A stretch of 64,000 bases of DNA from Gp6-AA40 sp963772955 (GCA_963772955.1 CAVYZF010000009.1:1426001-1490000), one strand, 5' to 3'; shown: positions 16,936 through 31,276, numbered from the stretch's first letter. Numbers and translations: made by a program. The notes: generated from the letters alone by a model not told the origin.

Positions 16936-19569
16936 TCATCGCCCGGCGTCCTGCGTCCAGTTCAAAACGACCGTCAGCGATTGTTCGTTGGCCATGAGGC
17001 GAGGCACGATTGCAAGAAAGCGCTTCCCGTCGGGAGACAGGTCGAAGTCTCTCCACGCCCACTTGCCTTTGATCGCGAAGAGCGAAACCGGCAACCCAAG
17101 CTCGATCTCGTTCGACGGCTTGATGGCAACCGGCACGGCGACAATGTGGTTGTCGCTCGAGCGATAGAGGAGTTCTTGACCGTCGGGACTCCACCGCGCC
17201 ATGTCGGCACCTCCGCTCGAGACGCGCGTCCTCGTCGCGGATGCCGACAATCGCTGGACGAATAGCTCCAAGAGCCCCGACTCGAGTGACCTGAACGACA
17301 CAAATCGGCCGTCTGGCGAGATGCGCGCAGGGTCCCCGGCGTTCGGCACGAGGAGTGAAGGCGCGCGCGTGTCGTCGATAGGCACGGCCCAGATGTCCGT
17401 CCCGTCCGGCCTCGTCTGAAAGTAGACCAGCAGCTTTCCATCCGGCGTCACATCCTGAGCTCCTTGAAGGCCTCCGGGGAGCACCAGTTGTCGCTCGTGG
17501 CCCGTGCTCAGGTCCATGTAGAACAGGTGCAGCGCCTTGTCGCGCTCCGCGGAAAAAATAGCGCCCGTCCCGTTCCGCAGCCAGACGGCCCCCATCTCGC
17601 TCCGGCGCTCGGATGTCTGGCGCGTTTCGACACCGCGCGCGATGTCCCACATCCAGAGCTGAAACATCTGAATCCGCGGATCCTGTCGCGCGTACAGCAC
17701 CCGCTGTCCCTCCGGCGAGATCCGCATGGTCAGGTAGTCACCCTGCGGGCCGATCGTTCCGAGCTCCTGACCCAATCGATCAAACCAGACCATTTCCGCA
17801 AGGTCGGAATGGCCCTGGTAGGCGAGCACGCCCGTCCGCGACACCGAGAATGCCGTACGCATCGTGCCGCGCGTGTATTGCACACGATCCGCGATCGCCA
17901 CGGGATCGCCTACCGTGCGGCCATTCACCAGATCGACACGCTGGGCGATCAGTGTCCCGTCTCGGGAGAAGACGACGTAGTTCGGATCGACCCACTGCGC
18001 GTTCGAGAGCATGGGCAGCACCGTCACTGCCGCCTTGCCGGGATTCGCGAGCATCAAACGGCCCTCCCGGTTGGAGAGCCGCGTGAGATACAGGAATCGG
18101 TGGCCGTCTGGTAGAAACGACGGCCAACCCACCCAGTTTTCGCCGCGCGACGCGTCGGGTTCAACCGCGGTTGTTGGCTGACCGCCGGCCGTAGAAACGC
18201 GAAGGATCCGGTCGCCCCCCCTTGGTGCGAACAAGATGGCGCCGTTGCCCCACGTCCCCGGCACACCGCCGGTTTCCGGGGCATCGCACAAGGGCACGGC
18301 CGGGCCGCCGGCGAGGTCGAGTCGCTCGAGCTTTCCGCGGGCGACAAACGCGATCGAACGACTGTCGGGCGACCAGAACACCGAGCTCGCTTCCTCAGTC
18401 CCGGCAAGCGCCTTCGCGTCGAGCGCCGACAATGGTCGCAGCCAGACGCTGGCCACGCCCGATGGCGCGGTCGCGATAAATGCGAGTTGCAAACCGTCTG
18501 GAGACAGCGCGAACGAGGTCGCCTCTGCATTGACCCCCAGACCCGGGGATGCCGCGCTCGGTCCGAACACCATGCCAAGCGGCGGGTCCACGGACAGACG
18601 AATGGGTGCGCCTTCCGCTCGAATCGAATCAACAGAGCGCAGCCAGCTGAGAATCGCGACAGACGCGATGACGAGCACGAGACCGGCCGCAGCGAGGCTG
18701 GCGACGATCGTCGACGTGTTGCGCCGCTGCGGGAGACCGATGGTCCGCTCTGCCAACGTCGCGGCGATCCATTTCAGCTCGTCACCCAAATCGCGAGCGG
18801 TCTGCCAACGGGCATCTGGATCTTTCGCCAGGCACTTCTTGACGACGCGATCGAGCGCCGGCGGGGTTCGCGGCTGCCGTGTGGAAACCGGCTGTGGATC
18901 GTGTTCCAGAATCGCGGCGATGACACTGGCCTGGCTCTCGCCCGCGAATGCGCGGTGGCCCGTGAGCATCTCGTGCACGACGGCGCCGAACGCGAAGAGG
19001 TCGCTGCGCGCATCGGCTTCACGCCCTTCGAGTTGTTCCGGCGCCATATATGGCACGGTACCCGTCAGTACGCCCGCGCCGCTCAGTGACTCCGTCAAGG
19101 CCGTGGTGCTCGTGCCGTGCGGCACGGCGTGGAACTTCGCAAGGCCGAAGTCGAGGAGCTTCGCGCCCGCGTTCGTGAGCATCACATTCGATGGCTTCAG
19201 GTCACGATGGACGATGCCGGCGCGATGCGCGCGATCGAGCGCGTCCGCAATCTCGATTGCCGTCGTCAATGCGTCTTCAAGCGGCACGGCTCCGCCCCTC
19301 AGGTGCGCGCTGAGCGTCTCGCCATCGAGGTACTCCATCACCAGGTAGTCGGTGCCGTCCTCCTGGCCGATGTCGAACACCGTGCAGATGTGCGGATGGG
19401 CGAGCGCCGCGATGATCTTCGCCTCGCGTGCGAATCGCACCCTGAGATCCGACCCCGTGTCGCGGAGAATCTTGATCGCGACCGTCCGATCGAGCCGGGT
19501 GTCACGCGCCCGATAGACTTCGCCCATGCCGCCGGCACCCAGAATGCCGAGGATCTCGGTACGGGCCAA
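16936..19569 (-). CDS. Ser/Thr protein kinase with C-terminal TolB/WD40-like propeller
   Basis: Transmembrane Hanks-type kinase of 877 residues. The glycine loop GAGGMGEVYRARD is at the very N-terminus, the catalytic lysine lies in VAIKIL, and HRDLKPSN is near residue 119. LDFGLAKF and APEQLEG follow. One membrane helix (near 282-303, ASLAAAGLVLVIASVAIL) leads to an extracytoplasmic beta-propeller with repeated FALSPDGLQLAF, VFWSPDSRSIAFVA and ARISPDGRFVSF motifs. This layout is very common in Acidobacteriota. The open frame begins at TTG and lacks the usual R-L-G-P-Y-E-I lead-in. Those residues (AGARLGPY) lie one frame off just upstream, which suggests one extra base near 19557. Confidence 0.88.
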   Translation of the reverse strand: MARTEILGILGAGGMGEVYRARDTRLDRTVAIKILRDTGSDLRVRFAREAKIIAALAHPHICTVFDIGQEDGTDYLVMEYLDGETLSAHLRGGAVPLEDALTTAIEIADALDRAHRAGIVHRDLKPSNVMLTNAGAKLLDFGLAKFHAVPHGTSTTALTESLSGAGVLTGTVPYMAPEQLEGREADARSDLFAFGAVVHEMLTGHRAFAGESQASVIAAILEHDPQPVSTRQPRTPPALDRVVKKCLAKDPDARWQTARDLGDELKWIAATLAERTIGLPQRRNTSTIVASLAAAGLVLVIASVAILSWLRSVDSIRAEGAPIRLSVDPPLGMVFGPSAASPGLGVNAEATSFALSPDGLQLAFIATAPSGVASVWLRPLSALDAKALAGTEEASSVFWSPDSRSIAFVARGKLERLDLAGGPAVPLCDAPETGGVPGTWGNGAILFAPRGGDRILRVSTAGGQPTTAVEPDASRGENWVGWPSFLPDGHRFLYLTRLSNREGRLMLANPGKAAVTVLPMLSNAQWVDPNYVVFSRDGTLIAQRVDLVNGRTVGDPVAIADRVQYTRGTMRTAFSVSRTGVLAYQGHSDLAEMVWFDRLGQELGTIGPQGDYLTMRISPEGQRVLYARQDPRIQMFQLWMWDIARGVETRQTSERRSEMGAVWLRNGTGAIFSAERDKALHLFYMDLSTGHERQLVLPGGLQGAQDVTPDGKLLVYFQTRPDGTDIWAVPIDDTRAPSLLVPNAGDPARISPDGRFVSFRSLESGLLELFVQRLSASATRTRVSSGGADMARWSPDGQELLYRSSDNHIVAVPVAIKPSNEIELGLPVSLFAIKGKWAWRDFDLSPDGKRFLAIVPRLMANEQSLTVVLNWTQDAGR

Positions 19570-19627
19570 GGCGAGCGCCGGCGAGAAGAGTCAGGTTGTC
19601 CTGAGGGTATCACCGGCGCGCTCCTTT

Positions 19628-20116
19628 CTAACGGCGCCGCTGGAACTCCTCGCTGACGATGTGCTCAACGTCCTTGGCGGCCTGCGTTTCGTAGCACTCG
19701 GTATTACTGCAGCCAAACTTCGCAGCGAGAAGACCGAAGGTCCGTTGTAAGCTCTCCGCATCGCGAGCCTCGGGTGCATGCGCGACTTCGACGGCATGTT
19801 GCAACTCGTGCGCGAGCAGCGAGACGAGGCTGCGTCGTGCGCCTTGCATCTCGATGGCGATACGGAGATAGCGATAGCCTCCGCGAGCGACGATGTTATG
19901 CGCGAGGTAGCCGCCCAGGGCCTGACGCGTGAGCTTCGGTTCGATGTATACGATGACATCGGATTCGTCCAGCGTTGCCACAAGACCTCGAAAGGTCGCC
20001 GAGCGTGAAAGCCCTGCGTCGATGAGTGCCAGAATCTTCGGCTCACTCGCGCGAACGTGCCGCTCAGGGCACTCCGGTGTCGAGAGTGCCAACGCGAGCA
20101 CGAACATGGTTACCAT
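19628..20116 (-). CDS. secreted protein with HExxH motif
   Basis: Protein of 162 residues with a weak N-terminal hydrophobic stretch (MVTMFVLALALS). Two strands and helices lead to SLVSLLAHELQHAVEV, which holds an HExxH zinc-protease-like motif (H-E-L-Q-H). It ends AKDVEHIVSEEFQRRR. Small proteins of this look are probably zinc-binding or inactive peptidase relatives; no named family is recognised. It lies 58 bases upstream of the kinase on the same strand, so the pair may be an operon. Confidence 0.6.
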   Translation of the reverse strand: MVTMFVLALALSTPECPERHVRASEPKILALIDAGLSRSATFRGLVATLDESDVIVYIEPKLTRQALGGYLAHNIVARGGYRYLRIAIEMQGARRSLVSLLAHELQHAVEVAHAPEARDAESLQRTFGLLAAKFGCSNTECYETQAAKDVEHIVSEEFQRRR

Positions 20117-20227
20117 CGCCCGCCTCCTGGCGCGTTCGGATCGAACGCCGGGCGATCGTGCGTTTCAGGGGCCCTCCAGGTCGGGGGCGAGGCACGGGAG
20201 ATTCAGGGGGATTTCGGGGGAATTGCT

Positions 20228-20881
20228 GTGAGTGCGCGATTCGGGATCTTCACGCTCGATTCAGAGAGGCGACAGCTCACGAGCGAAACGAGCGGCGAGC
20301 TTCATCTGACGCCGAAAGCGTTCGATCTCCTTGCGCTGCTCGTGGCCGAGGTGCCGCGGGTCGTGCGCAAAGCCGAACTGCACGAGCGGCTCTGGCCGGG
20401 GACATTCGTCTCCGACGCGACGCTCGTCGGCCTCGTGAAAGAGATCAGGCGAGCGCTCGACGATCGCGACTCACGCGCGCCGCTCATTCGAACTGCGCAC
20501 GGTGTGGGCTACGCGTTTTCCGGCGAGCTCCACGCCGTCGCGTCACCGCGAGGCGATGTGAGCCGCTGGATCGTGGCCGGTGCACGGAGGATCCGTTTGA
20601 GCGAGGGCGAGAACCTGATCGGCCGCGACCCGGCATCGACGGTGTGTCTCGACGCGACTGGCGTCTCGCGCTGCCATGCGCGCATCGTCATGGACCGCGG
20701 GAAGGCGATCCTCGATGATGTGGGAAGCAAGAACGGGACGAGAGTCTGCGGCAAGCCGGTGATGGGGAAGATCGAGCTCAAGGACGGCGACCGCATCCAG
20801 ATCGGTCCCATCCTCGTCGTCTATCGCGCGTCGGTCTCAGGTATGTCTACCGAGACGATCGGCGATGCCGGCGATCGTTGA
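20228..20881 (+). CDS. OmpR-type winged helix fused to FHA domain
   Basis: Regulator of 217 residues starting at GTG 20228 after a G-rich ribosome site. Residues 1-95 form a winged-helix DNA-binding domain of OmpR/CadC type (LTPKAFDLLALLVAE, then LVGLVKEIRRALDD and TAHGVGYAF). Residues 120-205 form an FHA domain with the phospho-Thr pocket motifs LIGRD, SRCHARIV and KNGTRV. There is no receiver domain. A protein that binds DNA and phosphothreonine suggests output for a Ser/Thr kinase, and such a kinase is encoded divergently next door; the link is inference. Confidence 0.85.
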   Translation: MSARFGIFTLDSERRQLTSETSGELHLTPKAFDLLALLVAEVPRVVRKAELHERLWPGTFVSDATLVGLVKEIRRALDDRDSRAPLIRTAHGVGYAFSGELHAVASPRGDVSRWIVAGARRIRLSEGENLIGRDPASTVCLDATGVSRCHARIVMDRGKAILDDVGSKNGTRVCGKPVMGKIELKDGDRIQIGPILVVYRASVSGMSTETIGDAGDR

Positions 20882-20925
20882 TTGACAGGCTTGACGGGGT
20901 AGATAGCGGCGAGTGTACACAGCAA

Positions 20926-20947
20926 GGGCGGGCCCGAAGGCCCGCCC
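20926..20947. terminator. bidirectional terminator hairpin
   Basis: A perfect 9-base stem GGGCGGGCC / GGCCCGCCC with loop CGAA lies between the convergent HTH-FHA and radical SAM genes. It is followed by AAACTAAA on one side and by a modest T-containing run on the other strand. Position and stem strength fit a terminator used from both sides. Confidence 0.75.
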
Positions 20948-20972
20948 AAACTAAAGGCCAGAGACCGAGGAC

Positions 20973-23078
20973 CTACTTCACGTCCTTGTGCGTCACCTGC
21001 TGGACGTCCTGCTTCTTCTTGGTGGACCCCACGTTCAGCCCCTGGATCTGGATCGTCGGCTGCTCCTTGAGCACCTGCTGACGATACAGCCGCTCCATCT
21101 CCATGTGCTGGCGAATCTCTTCGGGCGACATCTGCGACTTCTTGCGCGCGTTGAGCTTCTCTTCACGCGCGTTCTTGGCGATACCGAGCTCATCGAGATC
21201 GGTCTGCCGGCCCGCGGCCACGGCTTCGGCGTTGAGCTGCAACGTGTGCTCCTTGCTTGCCATTGGCACGTTCTTGTTGCCGGCGAAGATTTCGTGGCGG
21301 CCGTTCTCCTCGTACCATTTGGTGAGGGTGGCCGTCATGTGCATCTTCTCGAGGATGTTCCGCCAGCCGATGCCGGTGTTGTAGGCGCAGAAGGAAATCT
21401 CACCCTGCTGCGTGCCGTAGGGGATGATGCACATCTCCGTGCGGCGGAAGTCGTAGTTGAACAGATCCTGGAACCACATCCCGGCGATGAACAGGAAGTT
21501 CCACCGATCCGCGCGCCGCTTCTCGATGTCGCTCATCGTCCGGTCGCCGGTGACCTTGCCGTAGTTCTTGCCGGTGGCGCCGAAGGTCTTGTCGAACTTC
21601 TTCAACAGGTCGGCGATGCGGAAGTGGGTCGGTGCCTTGAACGGGTCGTAGTTGCGCATCAGGGCGAGCGCCATGCCGGCGACCGAGAGGAACCTGCCGC
21701 GCGCGGCGTCGTTGACCTGGGCGACGTCCTTGGCGAGCTGGTCCGCCTTCAGGAATGCGGTGACCGGGACCGCTTCCTTGGTTTCCTTGTCGATCATGAC
21801 CGCCATGCCGATGCCGCAGTTCGGGTGGCAGCCGCAGGTGAGCTGACCCCATTCCCGGTCGGGACCGTGCACGACGTCCGCCCAGTCGGTGAAGGTGGAC
21901 ATGAAGGAGATCGGGAACCAGTCGCGAATCGGTTCGCCGATGCCGGTCTGGTTCTTCACGTCGTGCGCCAGGTGCGACAGCGTGTAGCGCTGGGCGGCGC
22001 GGCGCTCAGGAGTGATCTCTTCGTCTCGCCCGGTGAACGACACTGGCTGGAAGGAGAGGAAGTTGATGCGCTTCGGGTTGTCGAGGGCGAACTCGATGAC
22101 GCGTCCCACCTGCTCGTTGTTCACGCCGTTGACGATCGTGATCGACCGGGACGATGTCGACGCCGGCCTGATAGAGGTTCTCGATCGCGCGCAGCTTGAC
22201 GTCGAAGAGGTTGCCGACGCGGCGATGCGAGTTGGCGGCGTTGCCGATACCGTCAAACTGCAGGTACGCGTAGCGCAGGCCCGCTTCGGCAGCGGCTTTT
22301 GCGAACTCAGGGCTCTTCGCGAACTCGATCCCGTTGGTCGCCGCCTGCACGCTGTTGTAGCCAACCTTGCGCGAGTAACGGATCGCGTCGAGGAAGTACG
22401 GGGACATCGTCGGCTCGCCGCCCGAGAACTGCACCGACATCTGGCGGCGCGGCTTGATCGTGATGGCGTTGTCGAGGACCTGCTTGATGTCCTCCCACCC
22501 GAGCTCGTGGACGAAGCCAACCTGGTTGGCGTCCATGAAGCACGGATCGCACATCATGTTGCAGCGGTTGGTCAGATCGACCGTCAGCACCGACCCGCGG
22601 CCGTGCAGGACGGTCGAGGAGCCATGGTTGTGCAGCTTCTCGTCGTTGTGCGCGCGGATGTCGCGGCCGGGGAACACTTCTTCGAGGTGCTTGAAGAACG
22701 CCGGTGTCGATGGCCATCACGTCCTCGAAGTGGCCGTGGATGGGGCAGTCCTTCACCATCAGGATCTTGCCGTCGCGTTCGAGGATCGTTGCCTTGATCT
22801 CGCCGACCTTCTCATTCAGGAGGACGCTGACGTCCTTCTTGCCATCGAGGATGTCCTGCCGCGCCTCCCGCGTGCAGGTGGGGCAGAGCGAGTCGGTCTC
22901 GACGCGGCCAACCCAGTGGAGGCTTGGTCTTCTGATACGACTTGAGCAGGGGCTTGTCCGACCAGCGCGGGATGAACGAAGGGTTTTGCTTGATCCTGTT
23001 GGCTGTCGAAAACACCTGCCACATTCCGTTGGCGGCAATCGACAGACCCTTCTCGACGTACTTCATCGGCGCATGCAT
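20973..23078 (-). CDS. Tes/Mss-like radical SAM enzyme (three frameshifts)
   Basis: One gene read in three frame segments, about 700 residues. The N-terminal zinc-ribbon-like part has SLCPTC and DCPIHGHFED. The radical SAM cluster motif is CNMMCDPC (C-x3-C-x2-C) near 22560. SGGEP, QAATNGIEFAKSPEF and YLQFDGIG follow, and the C-terminal half has CGCHPNCGIGM and MCIIPYG...FCAYN. This arrangement matches the family of archaeal tetraether synthase Tes, the pterin methylase MJ0619 and bacterial membrane-spanning lipid synthase Mss, so joining of fatty-acyl chains is the likely role. Extra bases occur near 22145, 22701 and 22901. Together they total three, so the first and last segments share a frame. 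Confidence 0.82.
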
Positions 23079-23345
23079 TGAGCGGCTCCTCTACAAATCT
23101 CTACCGTGGACTATGGTTCGACGCAGGGCAGGTACTGGACCCGGTTCACCGGCCAGATTGTCGCGTCATCATACGAGAATGTTGAGGGAATCAGGCCATT
23201 TTTCAGCGGATTGGCGAATACGGCCGGTGGGTGGGCCAGAGGCGGAGTCAGTTGGCATACCCGACAAAAATAATCTTATATGTTGAGATCAGATTGAGCT
23301 GTTCAGATCATTGTATTTCCCTTATGCAGCGATCACCGACACAAT
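23079..23345. promoter_or_regulatory. divergent control region of radical SAM gene and gltBD
   Basis: This 267-base gap separates two divergently transcribed units and contains an AT-rich block near 23263-23330, unusual for this GC-rich DNA. It must hold both promoters. I could not fix -35/-10 boxes or an operator with confidence. Confidence 0.5.
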
Positions 23346-28002
<4,657 letters not shown>

Positions 28003-28010
<8 letters not shown>

Positions 28011-29451
28011 GCCAACCGGGTTCATTGAAATCCAGCGTAAGAAGCATCCGTCGCGTCCTGTCGAGGAGCGTGTTCACGATTGGCGCGAGGTGTATCTGCC
28101 GTATCCCCCGGGCGAGCTCGAGAAGCAGGGCGCCCGGTGCATGGACTGTGGCATCCCGTTCTGTCATCAGGGCTGCCCGCTCGGCAACCTGATTCCGGAC
28201 TGGAACGATCTCGTCTACCGCGATCGCTGGCGCGCGGCAATCGACCGCCTGCATGCCACCAACAACTTCCCCGAGTTCACCGGCAAGCTGTGTCCGGCTC
28301 CGTGCGAAGGCGCGTGCGTGCTCGGGATCAACGACAGCCCGGTCACGATCAAGTCGATCGAGGCGACGATCATCGATCGCGCGTGGGAAGAAGGATGGGT
28401 CACGCCGCGGACGCCGGCGACGAGCACGTTCAAGCGAATCGCGGTCGTCGGGTCCGGCCCCGCGGGTCTCGCTGCCGCCGATCAGCTCAATAGCGCCGGT
28501 CACTCAGTGACCGTCTTTGAGAAGTCGGATCGCGTCGGTGGTTTGCTCCGCTACGGGATCCCCGAGTTCAAGATGGAGAAGCGCTTCCTCGATCGCCGGC
28601 TGGCGGTCATGGAAGCTGAAGGCGTGGTGTTCAGGGCGGGCGTGAACGTCGGTGTCGACGTGCCCGCCAAGCGTCTCGTGTCCGACTACGACGCCGTGCT
28701 CCTCGCGGGCGGAGCCGAGCGGCCGCGCGATCTCCAGGTGCCTGGTCGGGAGCTCGCCGGCATCCACTTCGCGATGGAGTACCTGACGCTGCAGAATCGC
28801 CGCAACGAAGGCGACAGGATCCCGGACGCGAAGTTCATCACCGCGAAGGACCGTCACGTCGTCATCATCGGTGGTGGCGACACGGGCGCCGACTGCCTGG
28901 GCACGGCTCATCGGCAGGGAGCACGTTCGGTCTATCAATTGGAGCTGATGGATCGGCCGCCCGATGCGCGCGCCGGAGACAATCCGTGGCCGCTGTGGCC
29001 GCAGATCTTCCGCGTGTCGTCAGCGCACGAAGAGGGTGGAGAACGCCTCTATGCCGTGTCGACGCAGCGATTCTCCGGCGACGAGCACGGACGTGTTCGC
29101 ACCCTGCACGCGGTGAAGATCGAGGTCGTGAAGCAGGACGGACGCATGCAGTTCGTGCCGGTGGCTGGAAGCGAATTCGAGATTCCGGCCGATCTCGTGC
29201 TGCTCGCCATGGGTTTCGTCGGTGCCGAGAAGGGCGGCCTCCTCGACGGACTCGGTGTCACGCTGACCGATCGCGGCAATGTTGCGCGTGACGAGCAGTG
29301 GATGACGAGCGTTCCGGGCGTGTTCACCGCCGGCGACATGCAGCGTGGTCAGTCGCTCATCGTCTGGGCAATCGCCGAGGGCCGCAGTGCGGCTCGTGCG
29401 ATCGACAAGTACCTCATGGGAGAGTCGCAACTACCGGCGCCACTCGCGTAA
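28003..29451 (+). CDS. gltD: glutamate synthase small subunit
   Basis: GltD of 482 residues, the NADPH-oxidising flavoprotein that feeds electrons to GltB. Cysteine motifs for the 4Fe-4S clusters are present (CMDCGIPFCHQGC and CPAPCEGAC). The FAD motif is VVGSGPAGLAAA and the NAD(P)H motif IIGGGDTGADC. The C-terminal FTAGDMQRGQSLIVWAI is typical. It overlaps the gltB end by eight bases (ATGGGTAA), so the two are translationally coupled. Confidence 0.97.
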
Positions 29452-29495
29452 CTCGGTCCTCGGTCCCCAGTCCTCAGTCTCCAATCCCCAGTAGG
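29452..29495. repeat. degenerate TCCCCAGTCC-word tandem array
   Basis: Directly after the gltD stop, CTCGGTCCTCGGTCCCCAGT is followed by CCTCAGTCTCCAATCCCCAG. These are about five copies of a 7-8 base word of the form T-C-C-x-C-A/G-G-T. Noncoding. Confidence 0.55.
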
Positions 29496-29511
29496 GCGGG
29501 TCCTGATCTAC

Positions 29512-29539
29512 CGCCGGGTCCCGCTTTATGGACCCGGCG
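29512..29539 (+). terminator. strong hairpin after gltD
   Basis: A perfect 10-base stem, CGCCGGGTCC (29512-29521) with GGACCCGGCG (29530-29539), encloses an eight-base loop. It lies 60 bases after gltD and 38 before the next start. It lacks a T-run, so it may be an attenuating or RNA-stabilising stem rather than a classical terminator. Confidence 0.5.
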
Positions 29540-29577
29540 ATGCGACCGTCGATTAGGATCGACGCCGGAGGTGGTGC

Positions 29578-30255
29578 ATGCCACGCGGCGGTTCGCTCCT
29601 CGTCATCATCGTGTCGATCGCGCTCACGGCGCATGCCCAGGAGGCGATTGCTCCGTTCGTGCCACCGAACGCCAGCAGCGTCAGTGGCAACGTTCTCAGG
29701 GGGCAGCTCCTCTGGGGCCGGAGCGACGGCTGGCCAGGCGCACCGGACTTCTTCTGCCGACAGTCGAACTCGCAGTCGAACGTCCTGCATCCGCTCGCCG
29801 ATGGCACACCGAAGTGCTACGCCAAGGGGATGGTGCTCGCTGACATCGGCGACGCGCCAGATCTCGTGCTGCGGCGGGCAGGTCCGGATAACGCAGACTT
29901 CAATGGCAAGCCGCAGCACGTGCCCGATGGGACCACGCTCGGCAGTCTCTATTGGCAGGCGTGGGGTTCGCGCTGCGAGCCAGGGGAATCAGGTTTCTGG
30001 TCGGGCTGCGGCGGAAATGGCCGTACCGCGCAGATCTACTCCCGCGCCTCCGGTGATCAAACCGGCACGTCGAGGGCTGGCAGTCTGCACCTGGGAACCA
30101 CACCGCTCGGCGACAATGGGAACCCACTGGACCGGATAGTCATCACCGCTGAAGGGCAGATCATCATCAACACGCTCGCGGGTATGCGGGAGATCGAAAT
30201 CGGCTCCGCGGATTCATGCGGCACCGGATATCGCTGTCTTCGTGTGGCGAACTAA
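29578..30255 (+). CDS. secreted protein of unknown function
   Basis: Protein of 225 residues with a signal peptide (GGSLLVIIVSIALTAHAQ). It has six or seven cysteines in the mature part, which could form disulfides outside the cytoplasm. The rest is Gly/Asn/Asp-rich and probably beta-structured, ending ADSCGTGYRCLRVAN. I recognise no family. A six-base gap to the next gene suggests cotranscription. Confidence 0.6.
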   Translation: MPRGGSLLVIIVSIALTAHAQEAIAPFVPPNASSVSGNVLRGQLLWGRSDGWPGAPDFFCRQSNSQSNVLHPLADGTPKCYAKGMVLADIGDAPDLVLRRAGPDNADFNGKPQHVPDGTTLGSLYWQAWGSRCEPGESGFWSGCGGNGRTAQIYSRASGDQTGTSRAGSLHLGTTPLGDNGNPLDRIVITAEGQIIINTLAGMREIEIGSADSCGTGYRCLRVAN

Positions 30256-30261
30256 CTTTCT

Positions 30262-30699
30262 ATGCGCTCAAAACTTCGTCTGATTGTGGCGTGCGTGCTC
30301 TTCACTTCTGCGTGCGGGTCCGTGCCTGCTGAGAACGACGCGTCGACCGCCATTCCACCCGCGTTGATGGCGAGCGCAGCCGCATGGAACAAGGCGGACC
30401 TGCCAGGCCATATCGGCCTCTACACCGAGAACGCCACTTTCATGGGCGGCAACGGTCCGATCCAGGGCCGCGACGTCGTGGGTCAATCGCTCGTAAAATC
30501 CTTCTGGCGCGATGGGAAACCCAGGCAGCAACTCTCGTTCGATCGCATCGAGGTGCGTGCGCTCGGAGACAAGCACGCGCTGTCGACCGGTCACTTTCTG
30601 CTGACAGGTGGCGGTGAAATGGACAGGAGCGGCTGGTTCAGTCTGACGTGGGAGAAGACCGGCGCCGGCTGGCGGATCATCCACGATCATTCGAGTTAA
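30262..30699 (+). CDS. SnoaL/DUF4440-like lipoprotein
   Basis: Protein of 145 residues with a lipoprotein signal (RLIVACVLFTSAC, lipobox Cys19). The mature part has the NTF2-like fold signature of the SnoaL/DUF4440 group: LMASAAAWNKADLPGHIGLY, then GGNGPIQGRDVVGQSL and the C-terminal GWRIIHDHSS. Such proteins often bind small ligands; the function is unknown. Its 3' end overlaps the convergent anti-sigma gene by 23 bases. Confidence 0.72.
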   Translation: MRSKLRLIVACVLFTSACGSVPAENDASTAIPPALMASAAAWNKADLPGHIGLYTENATFMGGNGPIQGRDVVGQSLVKSFWRDGKPRQQLSFDRIEVRALGDKHALSTGHFLLTGGGEMDRSGWFSLTWEKTGAGWRIIHDHSS

Positions 30700-31276
30700 G
30701 CGGGCGCTCGAGCGCGCCCTCGTGGTTGAAGACGTACTCGGCCAGCACCCGTTCGTTGCGCGATGCGTCAGCGGCGCGGAGCGTGAGGCGCATTGGAATC
30801 CGCGGGGCAGTGCGCACAAGAGCCGCCGGCAGCGCCATCACGAGTTCCGTTGCACCCGCGGGTACCGGGATGTCGGTTGTGTGTCCCCATTGCTCGCCCG
30901 AGTCGAGCCGCATCTCCGCGTCGATGGACTCGACGCCGGCGAAGTTTCCCCGCAGCCTCGTCACCAGCACGTCGTCGTCCGACCACACTGCGCAGCGGAC
31001 CGACTCGCCCGGGTTGAGCGCGTAGTACCTGACGCGAACACCGTCACGCGCGAGGCAATTCAGCACGGCATCGGTGACGAATGCCTGAATGTTGCCGGCA
31101 CGGGCGAGGGCGCCGATGCCCGCCCGAAGCCGGTCAGCCTCTGCCAGCATTCTCGCGCAGCGTTCGCACTCGAAGACGTGCGCCTCGATCCGCTCTGCAT
31201 CGGCCTGCGCGATGTCGGAGGTCCAGTAGTCGGCGAGCTCACCGAACGATGGACACGGCGTGGATGTGGTGCTCAT
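30677..31276 (-). CDS. zinc-finger anti-sigma factor-like protein
   Basis: Protein of 199 residues co-translated with the ECF sigma gene (ATGA overlap at 31273-31276). The N-terminus has the anti-sigma zinc-binding pattern H-x3-C-x2-C (AHVFECERCARML). The rest is a beta-rich soluble domain with no membrane helix, unusual for an anti-sigma factor. It may therefore be a cytoplasmic ZAS protein sensing a soluble signal. Confidence 0.72.
   Translation of the reverse strand: MSTTSTPCPSFGELADYWTSDIAQADAERIEAHVFECERCARMLAEADRLRAGIGALARAGNIQAFVTDAVLNCLARDGVRVRYYALNPGESVRCAVWSDDDVLVTRLRGNFAGVESIDAEMRLDSGEQWGHTTDIPVPAGATELVMALPAALVRTAPRIPMRLTLRAADASRNERVLAEYVFNHEGALERPLNSNDRG

Noticed and set aside
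22130..22160. Programmed ribosomal frameshift in the radical SAM gene
   Set aside because: No slippery heptamer or downstream pseudoknot is obvious, and three sites in one gene would be unprecedented.
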